In this document: positions 7,032 through 14,246 of the stretch, piece after piece
How the letters are laid out: the number at the start of each line of letters is the position of its first letter
Numbering within the stretch: position 1 is the stretch's first letter
From: an uncultured Akkermansia sp.
GTDB taxonomy: Bacteria; Verrucomicrobiota; Verrucomicrobiia; Verrucomicrobiales; Akkermansiaceae
DNA: 18,607 nt
Direction: 5' to 3'
Assembly (NCBI GenBank): GCA_904501955.1
Contig: CAJGCY010000036.1
Coordinates: forward strand, 1 to 18,607
Translations under genes and position numbers: made by a program
The notes under the pieces: model-generated
Database searches by the model: none
Told to the model about the DNA's origin: nothing
What the model saw: the letters and a program-made list of their open reading frames with translations, nothing else

Positions 7032-8176
7032 GCCTCAACAAGCTCCTTTCTTTCCATAACATCAGCAGACTCCTCACGGCGCCACCAGCACCAGCATGCC
7101 GTACTGAGCATCAACCCGACCATGCCCACCAAGGCAAACCAGCGACCCGGGGCATTTCTCGCCTGCAGCACCACGGACACCGTATTTTCCGCATGATTGT
7201 AGTGATAACTGAGCAGGTATATGTGCCAATCCTTGCAGGCAATCGGCTCATTGACTTTCAATACCTCGTGGCGAGTCTCTGGGCGCCCGCGGTGATCAGT
7301 ATATACGGTACATGCCACACGGTACTCCTTCACAGCCCCTACGCCCTGCACACCGGCGGGCAAAGGCTCACTGATAAGCAGATAAGGATAAGCCACGCCC
7401 TCAGGCTGAACAAAAGAGGCCGGCGCATAGCGGCGCTTGCCGAGCACCAGCTCTTCCCCCTCCTGCTTCAGATGCCCCTCCGGCAGGCTCACCCAGCGAC
7501 CGTTCATCCAAATGAACGGCAGGTAGCGCTCACCGTCTTTCACAATGAGGCGGTTGTGCCGAGCATCCGCAGGAGCAGCGGCGCCATCATAATACGACAC
7601 GGAAAAATCCTCCACCTGCAGAGCAAACTCCAGCGGCAACACCTCCCCGGTGGCCGTCTTCACCTCCGTCACCTTATCCCCGGAGCCTGCTGTCACCTGA
7701 ACGGTGGCCGTACGCTCCGAGCAGTAATCCCAAAACGCCCCCAGCACAATAAAGAAACAAGACCAATGTGCTGCGGCCAACCACAGCCGGCGCCGCATCA
7801 CACCGCGAACAAAATACCCGAAGATGGCAGCAAACAACAAACCGACCACCGCCGTGCAGGCCGTCGCAAAGGCGCCGAACCACATAGCCCCGCCCAGCAT
7901 GGCGTTCTCCACCGTTTGGCAGCCGTACATCCACGCCGCTATCAGCCCGGATACCGCAAAAAACGTGCACACCAAGCCGAACACAAACTGCACACGCAGC
8001 CCGGCAGCCAAACGCCAACCGCCCCACAATGCCAGCAGCCCGGCCAGTAAGCCCAGCAGCTGCATAAGCCCACCTCGTAAAACAGCAGGTGCTCCCAGCA
8101 CCGGGGAAGCCCCCGCCACCAGAAGCACACACACTGCGCCGATGACCATCAGAGTTGCCTTAAGCCACCCGCTCAT
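7028..8176 (-). CDS. resB: ResB/Ccs1-like cytochrome c biogenesis protein
   Basis: Membrane protein of 382 residues. Predicted segments lie at about 7-27, 33-55, 62-82, 97-122, 131-150 and, after a large periplasmic domain, 344-364. The C-terminal region has the ResB pattern: VNEPIACKDWHIYLLSYHY (308-326), then a VVLQARNAPG strand before the last helix. It has more N-terminal helices than classic four-helix ResB, so the N-terminal part may be a lineage-specific fusion. Role: holds apocytochrome and reduced heme next to CcsA. It begins 6 bases after the stop of the LpxR-like gene and overlaps ccsA by 4 bases, so the three genes form one transcript. Confidence 0.8.
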   Translation of the reverse strand: MSGWLKATLMVIGAVCVLLVAGASPVLGAPAVLRGGLMQLLGLLAGLLALWGGWRLAAGLRVQFVFGLVCTFFAVSGLIAAWMYGCQTVENAMLGGAMWFGAFATACTAVVGLLFAAIFGYFVRGVMRRRLWLAAAHWSCFFIVLGAFWDYCSERTATVQVTAGSGDKVTEVKTATGEVLPLEFALQVEDFSVSYYDGAAAPADARHNRLIVKDGERYLPFIWMNGRWVSLPEGHLKQEGEELVLGKRRYAPASFVQPEGVAYPYLLISEPLPAGVQGVGAVKEYRVACTVYTDHRGRPETRHEVLKVNEPIACKDWHIYLLSYHYNHAENTVSVVLQARNAPGRWFALVGMVGLMLSTACWCWWRREESADVMERKELVEA

Positions 8177-8182
8177 AAGTGT

Positions 8183-9148
8183 TTACCAATGCCAAGTAAT
8201 GGAGAAAGTACCGTAGAGATTAGCCTCATCCTGCGTACGATAGCTGTCCGTAGCATACACGGCACCTACGTAGTAGTCCACACCTTGGTATGAAACACCC
8301 ACGCCCAAGTGGAACTCAGCCTGCCACGGCACGCGGCTGCATGTTTGATCAAAATGGTGGAACACACCGCCGTCAATCGTCATATCATGCGCCACGTAAT
8401 TCACCGCAGCACTGCCCGCTACAAAATAAGAAGGTGCGGTGGGGTCATAATCCTTCTTTTCCAACGGATTCACACCGAAGGTAGCAGCCTTGTTACCGAC
8501 ATTCCCCATGGAGTCCGGCAAATTACGGCCATAACGCATGGAAAGGCCTACCCCACCGCGGATGAAGGCTGTACCCACCTCCTCGCGCACGCTGAACACG
8601 GCTTCCGTCTTCCAACCATTGGGCGTCGTGCACTCCAAGCTCTTCAGGCGAAAATCCTGCTGAGCCGACAGCTGGAAAATCACCTCTGAGGGAACCTGAT
8701 CCGGCCACCCTTCCCAGGTAGCCATACCGGCAGCCTCGTGCAGAGCGTTCTGCACCTCACCCGCAAGAGAGGCATTACCCGTCGTACCGATTTGGAACTC
8801 AACCGTGTTACCGAAATTCTCACCGCGCTGCATGTAAGCAGCACCCAGAGCAGCATAGCCCACATAGGGATGCTCACCATACACGGCATGCTTGGTGTGC
8901 GTGGTGGGGGTGTACATATTCTGCGTAAGGCTCACACCCCACGCATTACCACTCTGCATAATCTGAGCATAGTCCAAGCGCGTACCGTGGGAGTAGTCGC
9001 TGTCAGAATCAAACACAGAGTCATTCTCCATCACACCACGGAAATAGTGACGAGCCTGCGCATCATAACCGGGCTCTCCGGGCTGAGGAATGGGATTATT
9101 GTACACTGACAGTGTAGACACCGCCGCCATCGCGATAACGGGAATCAT
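8183..9148 (-). CDS. LpxR-like outer-membrane lipid A 3'-O-deacylase
   Basis: Predicted outer-membrane beta-barrel of the LpxR (DUF2219) family, which removes the 3'-acyloxyacyl chain from lipid A. Numbered from ATG 9154, ENDSVF holds Asn44 and Asp45, equivalent to the calcium-binding N9/D10 of Salmonella LpxR. HPYVGY (95-100) matches the family RPYAGW strand. QNALHEAAG places catalytic His139, and Glu157 follows in VPSEVIF. The C-terminus ends in TWHW, an aromatic barrel terminus. GGAGG (9160-9156) lies 7 bases from ATG 9148 but only 1 base from ATG 9154, so I prefer 9148. The signal peptide is short and lacks a basic n-region, which is odd. It is the first gene of the operon with resB and ccsA. 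Confidence 0.8.
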   Translation of the reverse strand: MIPVIAMAAVSTLSVYNNPIPQPGEPGYDAQARHYFRGVMENDSVFDSDSDYSHGTRLDYAQIMQSGNAWGVSLTQNMYTPTTHTKHAVYGEHPYVGYAALGAAYMQRGENFGNTVEFQIGTTGNASLAGEVQNALHEAAGMATWEGWPDQVPSEVIFQLSAQQDFRLKSLECTTPNGWKTEAVFSVREEVGTAFIRGGVGLSMRYGRNLPDSMGNVGNKAATFGVNPLEKKDYDPTAPSYFVAGSAAVNYVAHDMTIDGGVFHHFDQTCSRVPWQAEFHLGVGVSYQGVDYYVGAVYATDSYRTQDEANLYGTFSITWHW

Positions 9149-9162
9149 GCTCATGCCTCCAG

Positions 9163-9191
9163 ACTCTACGCTCTTACACTCCGCAAGTCAA
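9163..9191 (-). promoter_or_regulatory. Promoter of the lpxR-resB-ccsA operon
   Basis: On the minus strand TTGACT (9191-9186), a 17-base spacer and TAGAGT (9168-9163). The -10 box is 8 bases from ATG 9154 and 14 from ATG 9148, so the leader is very short. The promoter diverges from that of purC. Confidence 0.6.
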
Positions 9192-9293
9192 GTTAAAAAA
9201 ACGGCTTACCCTGCTTTTCGCCGATAAAACTCAGACTTGCGGACAAAGAACGCCAAAAAAATAATTTCACGCGCGCGAGGAGCTATTTTGGTC

Positions 9294-9321
9294 TTGACAT
9301 TACCACCTGATGGAGTATAGT
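9294..9321 (+). promoter_or_regulatory. Promoter of the purine operon
   Basis: TTGACA (9294-9299), a 16-base spacer and TATAGT (9316-9321), 39 bases before the purC ATG. The leader contains a small hairpin, GGGGT (9331-9335) with ACCCC (9344-9348). No known riboswitch core is recognisable in so short a leader. Confidence 0.75.
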
Positions 9322-9360
9322 GAGCCCGTAGGGGTATCAACACACCCCCGATTAAGTACC

Positions 9361-10065
9361 ATGGAACCGATTTACGAAGGCAAAGCCAAGAGACTGTTCA
9401 CGACAGACGACGCAAACGTGCTGCGCATGGAGTACAAAGACTCCGCCACGGCATTCAACGGCGAGAAAAAAGAAGACTTTGAGAACAAAGGCCGCTTCAA
9501 CAAGGCCATTACCCTCATCATCTACCGCATGCTCGAGGCTCGCGGTGTAGCCACGCACTTGGTTGATGACGTAGACGACATCAACCTGCTGGTAAAGAAG
9601 GTATCCATCATCCCGCTTGAGGTTATCGTGCGCAACGTAGCCGCCGGTAGCTTCTCCAAGCGCATGGGTGTGGCTGAGGGCACCGTCTTCAAGAAGCCCA
9701 TCGTTGAGTTCTCCTACAAGGATGACTCCTTGGGTGACCCCTTCATCAACGATGACTACGCCCGCGAGATGGGCGCCGCTACGGAGGAGGAGTGCGCCGG
9801 CATCAAGCAGATGGCTCTCCTCGTCAACGAGGTGCTCTGCGAGTTCTTCATGAAGGCAAACCTGCGCCTCATCGACTTCAAGATTGAGCTCGGCCGCCTT
9901 GCTGAGGACCCGACCCAAATCGTGCTGGCAGACGAGATTTCCCCGGACACCTGCCGCCTGTGGGACGTAGAGACCGGCAAGAAGATGGACAAGGACCGCT
10001 TCCGTCAGGGCTTGGGTGGCTTCATGGAAGCCTACGCTGACGTGCTGGAGCGTTTGCAGAAGTAA
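9361..10065 (+). CDS. purC: SAICAR synthetase
   Basis: Phosphoribosylaminoimidazole-succinocarboxamide synthase of 234 residues, the usual length. It joins CAIR and aspartate with ATP in purine synthesis. The N-terminus YEGKAKRLF is the glycine-rich ATP-binding start typical of PurC. Further family motifs are YKDSATAFNGEKK, VEVIVRNVAAGSF-type (here LEVIVRNVAAGS) and ADEISPDTCRLWD. The frame is open upstream to an ATG at 9310, but that lies before the -10 box, and family alignment points to ATG 9361. No SD precedes it. First gene of the purC-purS-purL-purQ operon. Confidence 0.96.
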   Translation: MEPIYEGKAKRLFTTDDANVLRMEYKDSATAFNGEKKEDFENKGRFNKAITLIIYRMLEARGVATHLVDDVDDINLLVKKVSIIPLEVIVRNVAAGSFSKRMGVAEGTVFKKPIVEFSYKDDSLGDPFINDDYAREMGAATEEECAGIKQMALLVNEVLCEFFMKANLRLIDFKIELGRLAEDPTQIVLADEISPDTCRLWDVETGKKMDKDRFRQGLGGFMEAYADVLERLQK

Positions 10066-10079
10066 ACTTTCACCCCCAT

Positions 10080-10119
10080 AGCCACCGTGCTGAAGAAGTG
10101 CGGTGGCTCTTTTCAATTT
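10080..10119 (+). terminator. Terminator-like hairpin between purC and the PurS-like gene
   Basis: AGCCACCG (10080-10087) pairs with CGGTGGCT (10101-10108) over a 13-base loop, followed by CTTTTCAATTTT running right up to the next ATG. It could act as an attenuator or processing site that lowers expression of the downstream genes relative to purC. The U-tract is interrupted, so termination is probably partial. Confidence 0.5.
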
Positions 10120-10120
10120 T

Positions 10121-10570
10121 ATGGCAACACTTACATTTGAGGTATTCAGCCGCTTCCAGTCCGCCACGGACGCCAACAAGCTGCTCTACACCCCCATCAC
10201 GGACAAACTGACCTACAACCACACCCGTCTGTACACCGTAGAGTGCGAGGGCGATGTGGAGGAAGCCGCAGCCTACATGCGCCGCGTGCTGGTAGACCCC
10301 ATCTCTCAGAAGGTGGAAGAGGGCGGCGCCCCCGCCTTGGAAGGCGAGCTTTTCTGCATCTCCTACGGCATCAAGAAAGGTGCTTTGGACTTGGAGAAAG
10401 AGGCGATTCTGACCAACTATGCAGGCCGCAAGGGGCTACCCTTCAGCCTGACCTCGCTCACCATCACGCAGAAGATTTACATCTTCGGCGAGGGCGACAA
10501 GGAAGCTCTTTCCGCCCGTTTCTGCAATGATGTGTGCAACCCCGCCATCCACACTTGGAGCGTTAAATAA
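10121..10570 (+). CDS. purS: Double-length PurS-like FGAM synthase subunit
   Basis: Protein of 149 residues between purC and purL. The second half (about 78-149) matches the PurS layout: ISYGIKKGALDLEKEAI, a middle strand with QKIYIFGEGDKEAL, and the closing CNPAIHTWSV. The first half (about 1-72) looks like a second, more diverged PurS fold: FEVFSRF at the start, YTVECEGDVEEAA in the middle and VLVDPISQKVEE at the end. Ordinary PurS is about 80 residues and dimerises. The N-terminal domain of large single-chain PurL is likewise a PurS-dimer mimic. This gene therefore looks like that domain encoded separately, bridging PurL and PurQ. ATG 10121 is chosen over an in-frame ATG at 10103 that lies inside the hairpin. 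No SD is present. Confidence 0.75.
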   Translation: MATLTFEVFSRFQSATDANKLLYTPITDKLTYNHTRLYTVECEGDVEEAAAYMRRVLVDPISQKVEEGGAPALEGELFCISYGIKKGALDLEKEAILTNYAGRKGLPFSLTSLTITQKIYIFGEGDKEALSARFCNDVCNPAIHTWSVK

Positions 10571-10594
10571 CCGTTCGATTCAGATTTTAACACT

Positions 10595-12988
10595 ATGGCA
10601 ACATACCGTCACATACCCGTACGCGACCTGAGCGAGGCCGAGCTGACCAAGCTGAGCCAGGACATGAAACTCTCCCTCTCCACGGAGGACATGCTGGTGG
10701 TACAGCAGATTTTCCGTGAGATTGACCGCGAGCCCACGGACGTAGAGCTCGAGGTAATCGCCCAGACTTGGTCTGAGCACTGCAAGCACCGCATTTTCGC
10801 CGCCACCATTCAGCATACCGTGAATGGCGAGACGGAGGAAATCAACAGCATGTACAAGACCTTCATTCAGCGCCCCTCCAAGGAGATTATGGCGCAGAAG
10901 CCCGGTTTTGTGCTCAGCTGCTTCGTGGACAACGCCGGCTTCATCAAGCTGGACGACAATCTTTCCGTGTGCCTGAAGGCCGAGACGCACAACCACCCCA
11001 GCGCCATTGAGCCCTACGCCGGTGCCAACACCGGTTTGGGTGGCGTTATCCGCGACATTCTCGGCGCCGGCAAGGGTGCTAAGCCCATCGCCAACCTGGA
11101 CGTATTCTGCTTCGGCGCTCCGGACACCCCGCAGGAGATGGTGGAGGGCCACAACATCATCCACCCGCTCGGCATTATGCGCGGCGTGGTGCACGGTGTG
11201 CGCGACTACGGCAACCGCATGGGTATTCCCACCACCAGCGGCGCTATCCAGTTCGACCCCACCTACATTTACAACCCCTTGGTATTCTGCGGCACGGCAG
11301 GCGTGATTCCGCAGAGCGACATCGCTAAGGAGATGAAGCCCGGCTTGGCCGTGGTGGTCATCGGCGGTCGCACCGGTAAGGACGGTCTCCACGGCGCCAC
11401 ATTCTCCTCCGCCGCTATGGGTGAGGAGTCCGCTACGGAAGACCAGCAGGCCGTGCAGATCGGCAACCCGATTGAAGAGAAGAAGACGCTGGACGTGATT
11501 CTGGAGGCTCGTGAGCGTGGTCTCATCGAGTTCGTGACGGACTGCGGCGCCGGTGGTTTCTCCTCCGCAGCGGGTGAGATGCTCTCCGAGACCGGTGGCA
11601 ACCTGTACCTGGAGCGCGCTCCTCTCAAAGAGACCGGCATGCTCAGCTGGCAAATCTTCCTCTCCGAGTCTCAGGAGCGCATGGTGCTTGCCGTGAAGCC
11701 CGAGAACTTGGATGAGCTGCAGCAGCTTGCCAACACCTTCCAGACGGAAATGACCGTGCTCGGTGAGTCCAACGACAGCGGCGTGCTGCGCGTATGGCAC
11801 AACGGTGAGCTCGTGGTAGAGATGGACAACTCCAAGCTGCACGACGCCCCCACCAAGTACCTGACCTCCACCTTCACCCCCGCCCCGGCTCTGCAGGGTG
11901 TCGCGCTGGATGACTCCGACCTCACCGCCGACCTCAAGCAGGTGTTCGGTGACTTCGCCATCGTTTCCCGTGAGCCCATCATCCGTGAGTATGACCACGA
12001 GGTGCAGGGTAACACCGTGCTCAAGCCGCTCGCCGGCGCCACGGCCGATGCCCCGCAGGACGCCTCCGTCATCGACATCGACGGCTCTGACAAGCTCATG
12101 TCCCTGGCTCTGGCCATTCTGCCGGAGTGGGGCAAGACCGACCCCTACGCCATGGGTACCGGCACGGTGGATGAGACCGTGCGCCAGCTGGTACTTGCCG
12201 GCACCAACCCGGACAAGATTGCCCTGCTCGACAACTTCTGCATGGGCAACCCCGAGTGCCCCACTGAGCTCGGTCGCATCGTAGAGTGCGCCAAGGGCAT
12301 CCGCGAGGCAGCCTTGGCTTACGGTGCTCCCTACGTATCCGGTAAGGACAGCTTCTACAACTACTTCGAGACGGAGGACGGCCCCGTGAACATCCCCGTG
12401 ACCTTCCTTTGCTCCGGCTTCGGCGTGGTAGAGGCTCCCGAGCACGTACGAGGTGCTTCCCTGCGCCGCAACAACAGCCGCATCTTCATCGTCGGCAACA
12501 CGGAGGACGAGATGGGCGCTTCCGTCTACGCTCGCGTGAAGGGCGTGAAGGATTGCAAGGTTCCGCAGACGGACAACAAGGCCAACTACGCCATTTACAA
12601 GCAGTACTACGAGAAGGCTCTCACCCAGGGGCTGGTGCTCTCCGCACACGACCTCTCCGAGGGCGGTCTGGCTGTTGCCGCTGCTGAGATGGCATTCTCC
12701 GGCAAGGGTGGCATCTGCATCGACCTCGATAAGCTGCCCACCGTCGGTGGCTGGCAGAACAACGTGGTTCCCTGCTTCTCCGAAAGCACCGGTCGCTTCC
12801 TCGTGGAGGTGGATGAGGACTTGGCAGACGCATTCGCCGCCGCCATGGAGGGCACGCCCTGCGCCTGCATCGGCTCCGCTACGGCAGACGGCAAGCTCAC
12901 CATCACCGCCAAGGGCAACACCGTGCTCGAGGCTGAGGTGGCAGAGCTCAAGAGCATCTGGAAGCACGGCCTGACCCCGTTCTATTAA
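10595..12988 (+). CDS. purL: FGAM synthase, PurL synthetase subunit
   Basis: ATP-dependent amidation of FGAR to FGAM, 797 residues, close to the small PurL type (about 740) that works with separate PurS and PurQ. TWSEHCKH (58-65) and ETHNHPSAIEPYAGANTGLGG-type nucleotide-binding segment (131-151) are diagnostic. GGRTGKDGLHGATFSS and DCGAGGFSSAAGE follow in the first half, and LSAHDLSEGGLAVA near 685-700 in the second half. No glutaminase domain is fused; purQ supplies it 40 bases downstream. The start is 24 bases after the PurS-like stop, with no SD. A long open frame on the opposite strand (13027 to 10580) is only a by-product of the GC-rich codon bias. Confidence 0.96.
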   Translation: MATYRHIPVRDLSEAELTKLSQDMKLSLSTEDMLVVQQIFREIDREPTDVELEVIAQTWSEHCKHRIFAATIQHTVNGETEEINSMYKTFIQRPSKEIMAQKPGFVLSCFVDNAGFIKLDDNLSVCLKAETHNHPSAIEPYAGANTGLGGVIRDILGAGKGAKPIANLDVFCFGAPDTPQEMVEGHNIIHPLGIMRGVVHGVRDYGNRMGIPTTSGAIQFDPTYIYNPLVFCGTAGVIPQSDIAKEMKPGLAVVVIGGRTGKDGLHGATFSSAAMGEESATEDQQAVQIGNPIEEKKTLDVILEARERGLIEFVTDCGAGGFSSAAGEMLSETGGNLYLERAPLKETGMLSWQIFLSESQERMVLAVKPENLDELQQLANTFQTEMTVLGESNDSGVLRVWHNGELVVEMDNSKLHDAPTKYLTSTFTPAPALQGVALDDSDLTADLKQVFGDFAIVSREPIIREYDHEVQGNTVLKPLAGATADAPQDASVIDIDGSDKLMSLALAILPEWGKTDPYAMGTGTVDETVRQLVLAGTNPDKIALLDNFCMGNPECPTELGRIVECAKGIREAALAYGAPYVSGKDSFYNYFETEDGPVNIPVTFLCSGFGVVEAPEHVRGASLRRNNSRIFIVGNTEDEMGASVYARVKGVKDCKVPQTDNKANYAIYKQYYEKALTQGLVLSAHDLSEGGLAVAAAEMAFSGKGGICIDLDKLPTVGGWQNNVVPCFSESTGRFLVEVDEDLADAFAAAMEGTPCACIGSATADGKLTITAKGNTVLEAEVAELKSIWKHGLTPFY

Positions 12989-13028
12989 TATTTCCGAACC
13001 CTTTAACACATAACTCTTAATTCTCATT

Positions 13029-13736
13029 ATGCCTCACGCATTACTCCTGAAGTATCCGGGCACCAACTGCGACGTGGAAACGGAGCGCGCACTGCGCGCC
13101 GCCGGCTTCACCACCCAGGTACAGCCCATTGCAACGGCTACACAGCAGCACGTCGACAAGGCTCAGCTCGTGGTATTCTCCGGTGGTTTCTCCTACGGTG
13201 ACTACGTGATGAGCGGTCGCCTCGCCCAGCTGGAAACCGAGCGTTTCCTCGGCGATGCCCTGCACAAGCACCATGCCAACGGCGGCTTCCTCTTCGGCAT
13301 CTGCAACGGCTTCCAAATCCTCACCAAACTCGGCATCCTGCCCAAGGCCTCCCTCATCTGGAACAAGAGCGAGCGCTTTGAGTGCATGTGGGACAAGCTG
13401 GTAAAGGTGGCTCCTAACTGCCCCTTCACCACCCACCTGCCCGAGGAGTTCGAGCTCCCCTCCGCCCACGCTGAGGGTCGCCTCGTCTGCGAGCCCGGTG
13501 ACGCCCAGAAGTACATGGACGCCGGCTGCGTTGCCCTGCAGTATGCTGACAACCACAACGGCTCTGAGCTCCGTATTGCCGGCCTCATGGACCCCACCGG
13601 CCGCGCCATGGGCCTGATGCCCCACCCGGAGCGTTTCCTCAAGCCCCGCCACCACTACGACCCGGATTGGTCCGGCGACGCCGAATGGGGCTGGGGTTAC
13701 TACTTCTTCAAGGGTGCATTCGACGCCCTCAAGTAA
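13029..13736 (+). CDS. purQ: FGAM synthase, PurQ glutaminase subunit
   Basis: Class I glutamine amidotransferase of 235 residues that releases ammonia from glutamine and passes it to PurL. The nucleophile is Cys92 in FGICNGFQIL, and the His199-Glu201 pair is in MPHPERF. The N-terminus ALLLKYPGTNCDVETERAL and the FSGGFSYGDY loop (50-59) are typical of PurQ. Last gene of the operon; a strong terminator follows. No SD; the AT-rich leader TTAATTCTCATT precedes the ATG. Confidence 0.96.
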   Translation: MPHALLLKYPGTNCDVETERALRAAGFTTQVQPIATATQQHVDKAQLVVFSGGFSYGDYVMSGRLAQLETERFLGDALHKHHANGGFLFGICNGFQILTKLGILPKASLIWNKSERFECMWDKLVKVAPNCPFTTHLPEEFELPSAHAEGRLVCEPGDAQKYMDAGCVALQYADNHNGSELRIAGLMDPTGRAMGLMPHPERFLKPRHHYDPDWSGDAEWGWGYYFFKGAFDALK

Positions 13737-13757
13737 GAGCCGCTCACCATTCATTTA

Positions 13758-13792
13758 CAAAAAAGCCGCAGCACAACGCTGCGGCTTTTTTT
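13758..13792 (+). terminator. Strong Rho-independent terminator of the purine operon
   Basis: AGCCGCAGC (13764-13772) and GCTGCGGCT (13778-13786) form a perfect 9-bp stem with loop ACAAC, followed by seven T. An A-run precedes the stem, so it could also work on the minus strand. Confidence 0.92.
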
Positions 13793-13849
13793 ATCCCCCT
13801 CTCTGCACAAACTCTAAAATCAGAAAACAAATCAACTACGAACCCAACA

Positions 13850-13948
13850 TGCACAAAATTCCAGGGAATATTGCTGCAAAATTGCACAAAACTTGAGGGA
13901 ATATCCGTCTAAACTTGCACAAAACTTGAGGGCATGTGAGCAAAGACG
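13850..13948. repeat. Three tandem 33-bp units
   Basis: Units start at 13850, 13883 and 13916, exactly 33 bp apart. Each begins TGCACAAAA, followed by CTTGAGGG (TTCCAGGG in unit 1) and GAATAT or a variant; the remaining ~12 bases vary. A further partial TGCACAAA at 13804 is out of phase. Because 33 is a multiple of 3, the minus strand stays open as an 11-residue repeat of the form SLKFCAxLxxY. No start signal or family supports a real protein there. Confidence 0.75.
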
Positions 13949-13978
13949 GATGAGGCCATCTGATAAGCAGAGCTCAAT

Positions 13979-14223
13979 AAATCGGAAGTTGGAGGGGAAA
14001 TTGCGAGCCGTAGGCGAGCGAAATTCAGAGCCCCGGGCGAAAGACAGTAGCCGGTGGTGGAGCGGCGTAGCCGCGCAACCACCGGCACAATACAAAAAGG
14101 AAATTGAACCCGGCTCAACTTGGATGATCGAATCGAAGAGAAGCCACCAGCGACGCAGCGTAGGTCGACAGATAAGGGCAAAGCCCGAAGCGACATTCCG
14201 AGCGAGTGCTGCTCGTATTTTCT
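13979..14223 (+). repeat. Structured intergenic repeat, copy A
   Basis: Shares ordered blocks with copy B at 18223-18502: AAATCGGAAGTTG, TTGCGAGCC..AGGCGAGCG.AATTT, GAGCCCCG, GGCGAAAG, TAGCC, GAAATTGA.CCCGG, AGCGACGCAGCGTAGG and CGACAGATAA.GGC. The centre is a nested hairpin: outer arms CCGGTGGT (14051-14058) and ACCACCGG (14078-14085), inner arms GCGGC (14062-14066) and GCCGC (14070-14074) around GTA. The end is a terminator-like hairpin. It has no credible gene. It lies next to the 33-bp tandem repeat and before the 3' end of the ankyrin gene. Confidence 0.8.
14199..14223 (+). terminator. Terminator-like hairpin closing repeat copy A
   Basis: CGAGC (14199-14203) pairs with GCTCG (14211-14215) over a 7-base loop, followed by TATTTTCT. 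The stem is short. It points on the plus strand, the same direction as the hairpin that ends copy B. Confidence 0.45.
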
Positions 14224-14246
14224 ACCTTTAATATTACAAATCCGAC

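Noticed and set aside
10580..13027. An 815-codon open frame on the minus strand across purL
   Set aside because: It is fully antisense to purL, has no family resemblance, and is rich in G, V, H and L as expected from the complement of GC-biased codons.
13850..13948. CRISPR array
   Set aside because: Only three units, the conserved part runs directly into a ~12-base variable part, there is no spacer-length segment, and no cas gene is nearby.
13832..14196. Minus-strand open frames in the tandem repeat and repeat copy A
   Set aside because: They arise from the 33-bp periodicity and from low stop-codon density in GC-rich hairpins; there is no start signal, and the structured repeat explains the region better.
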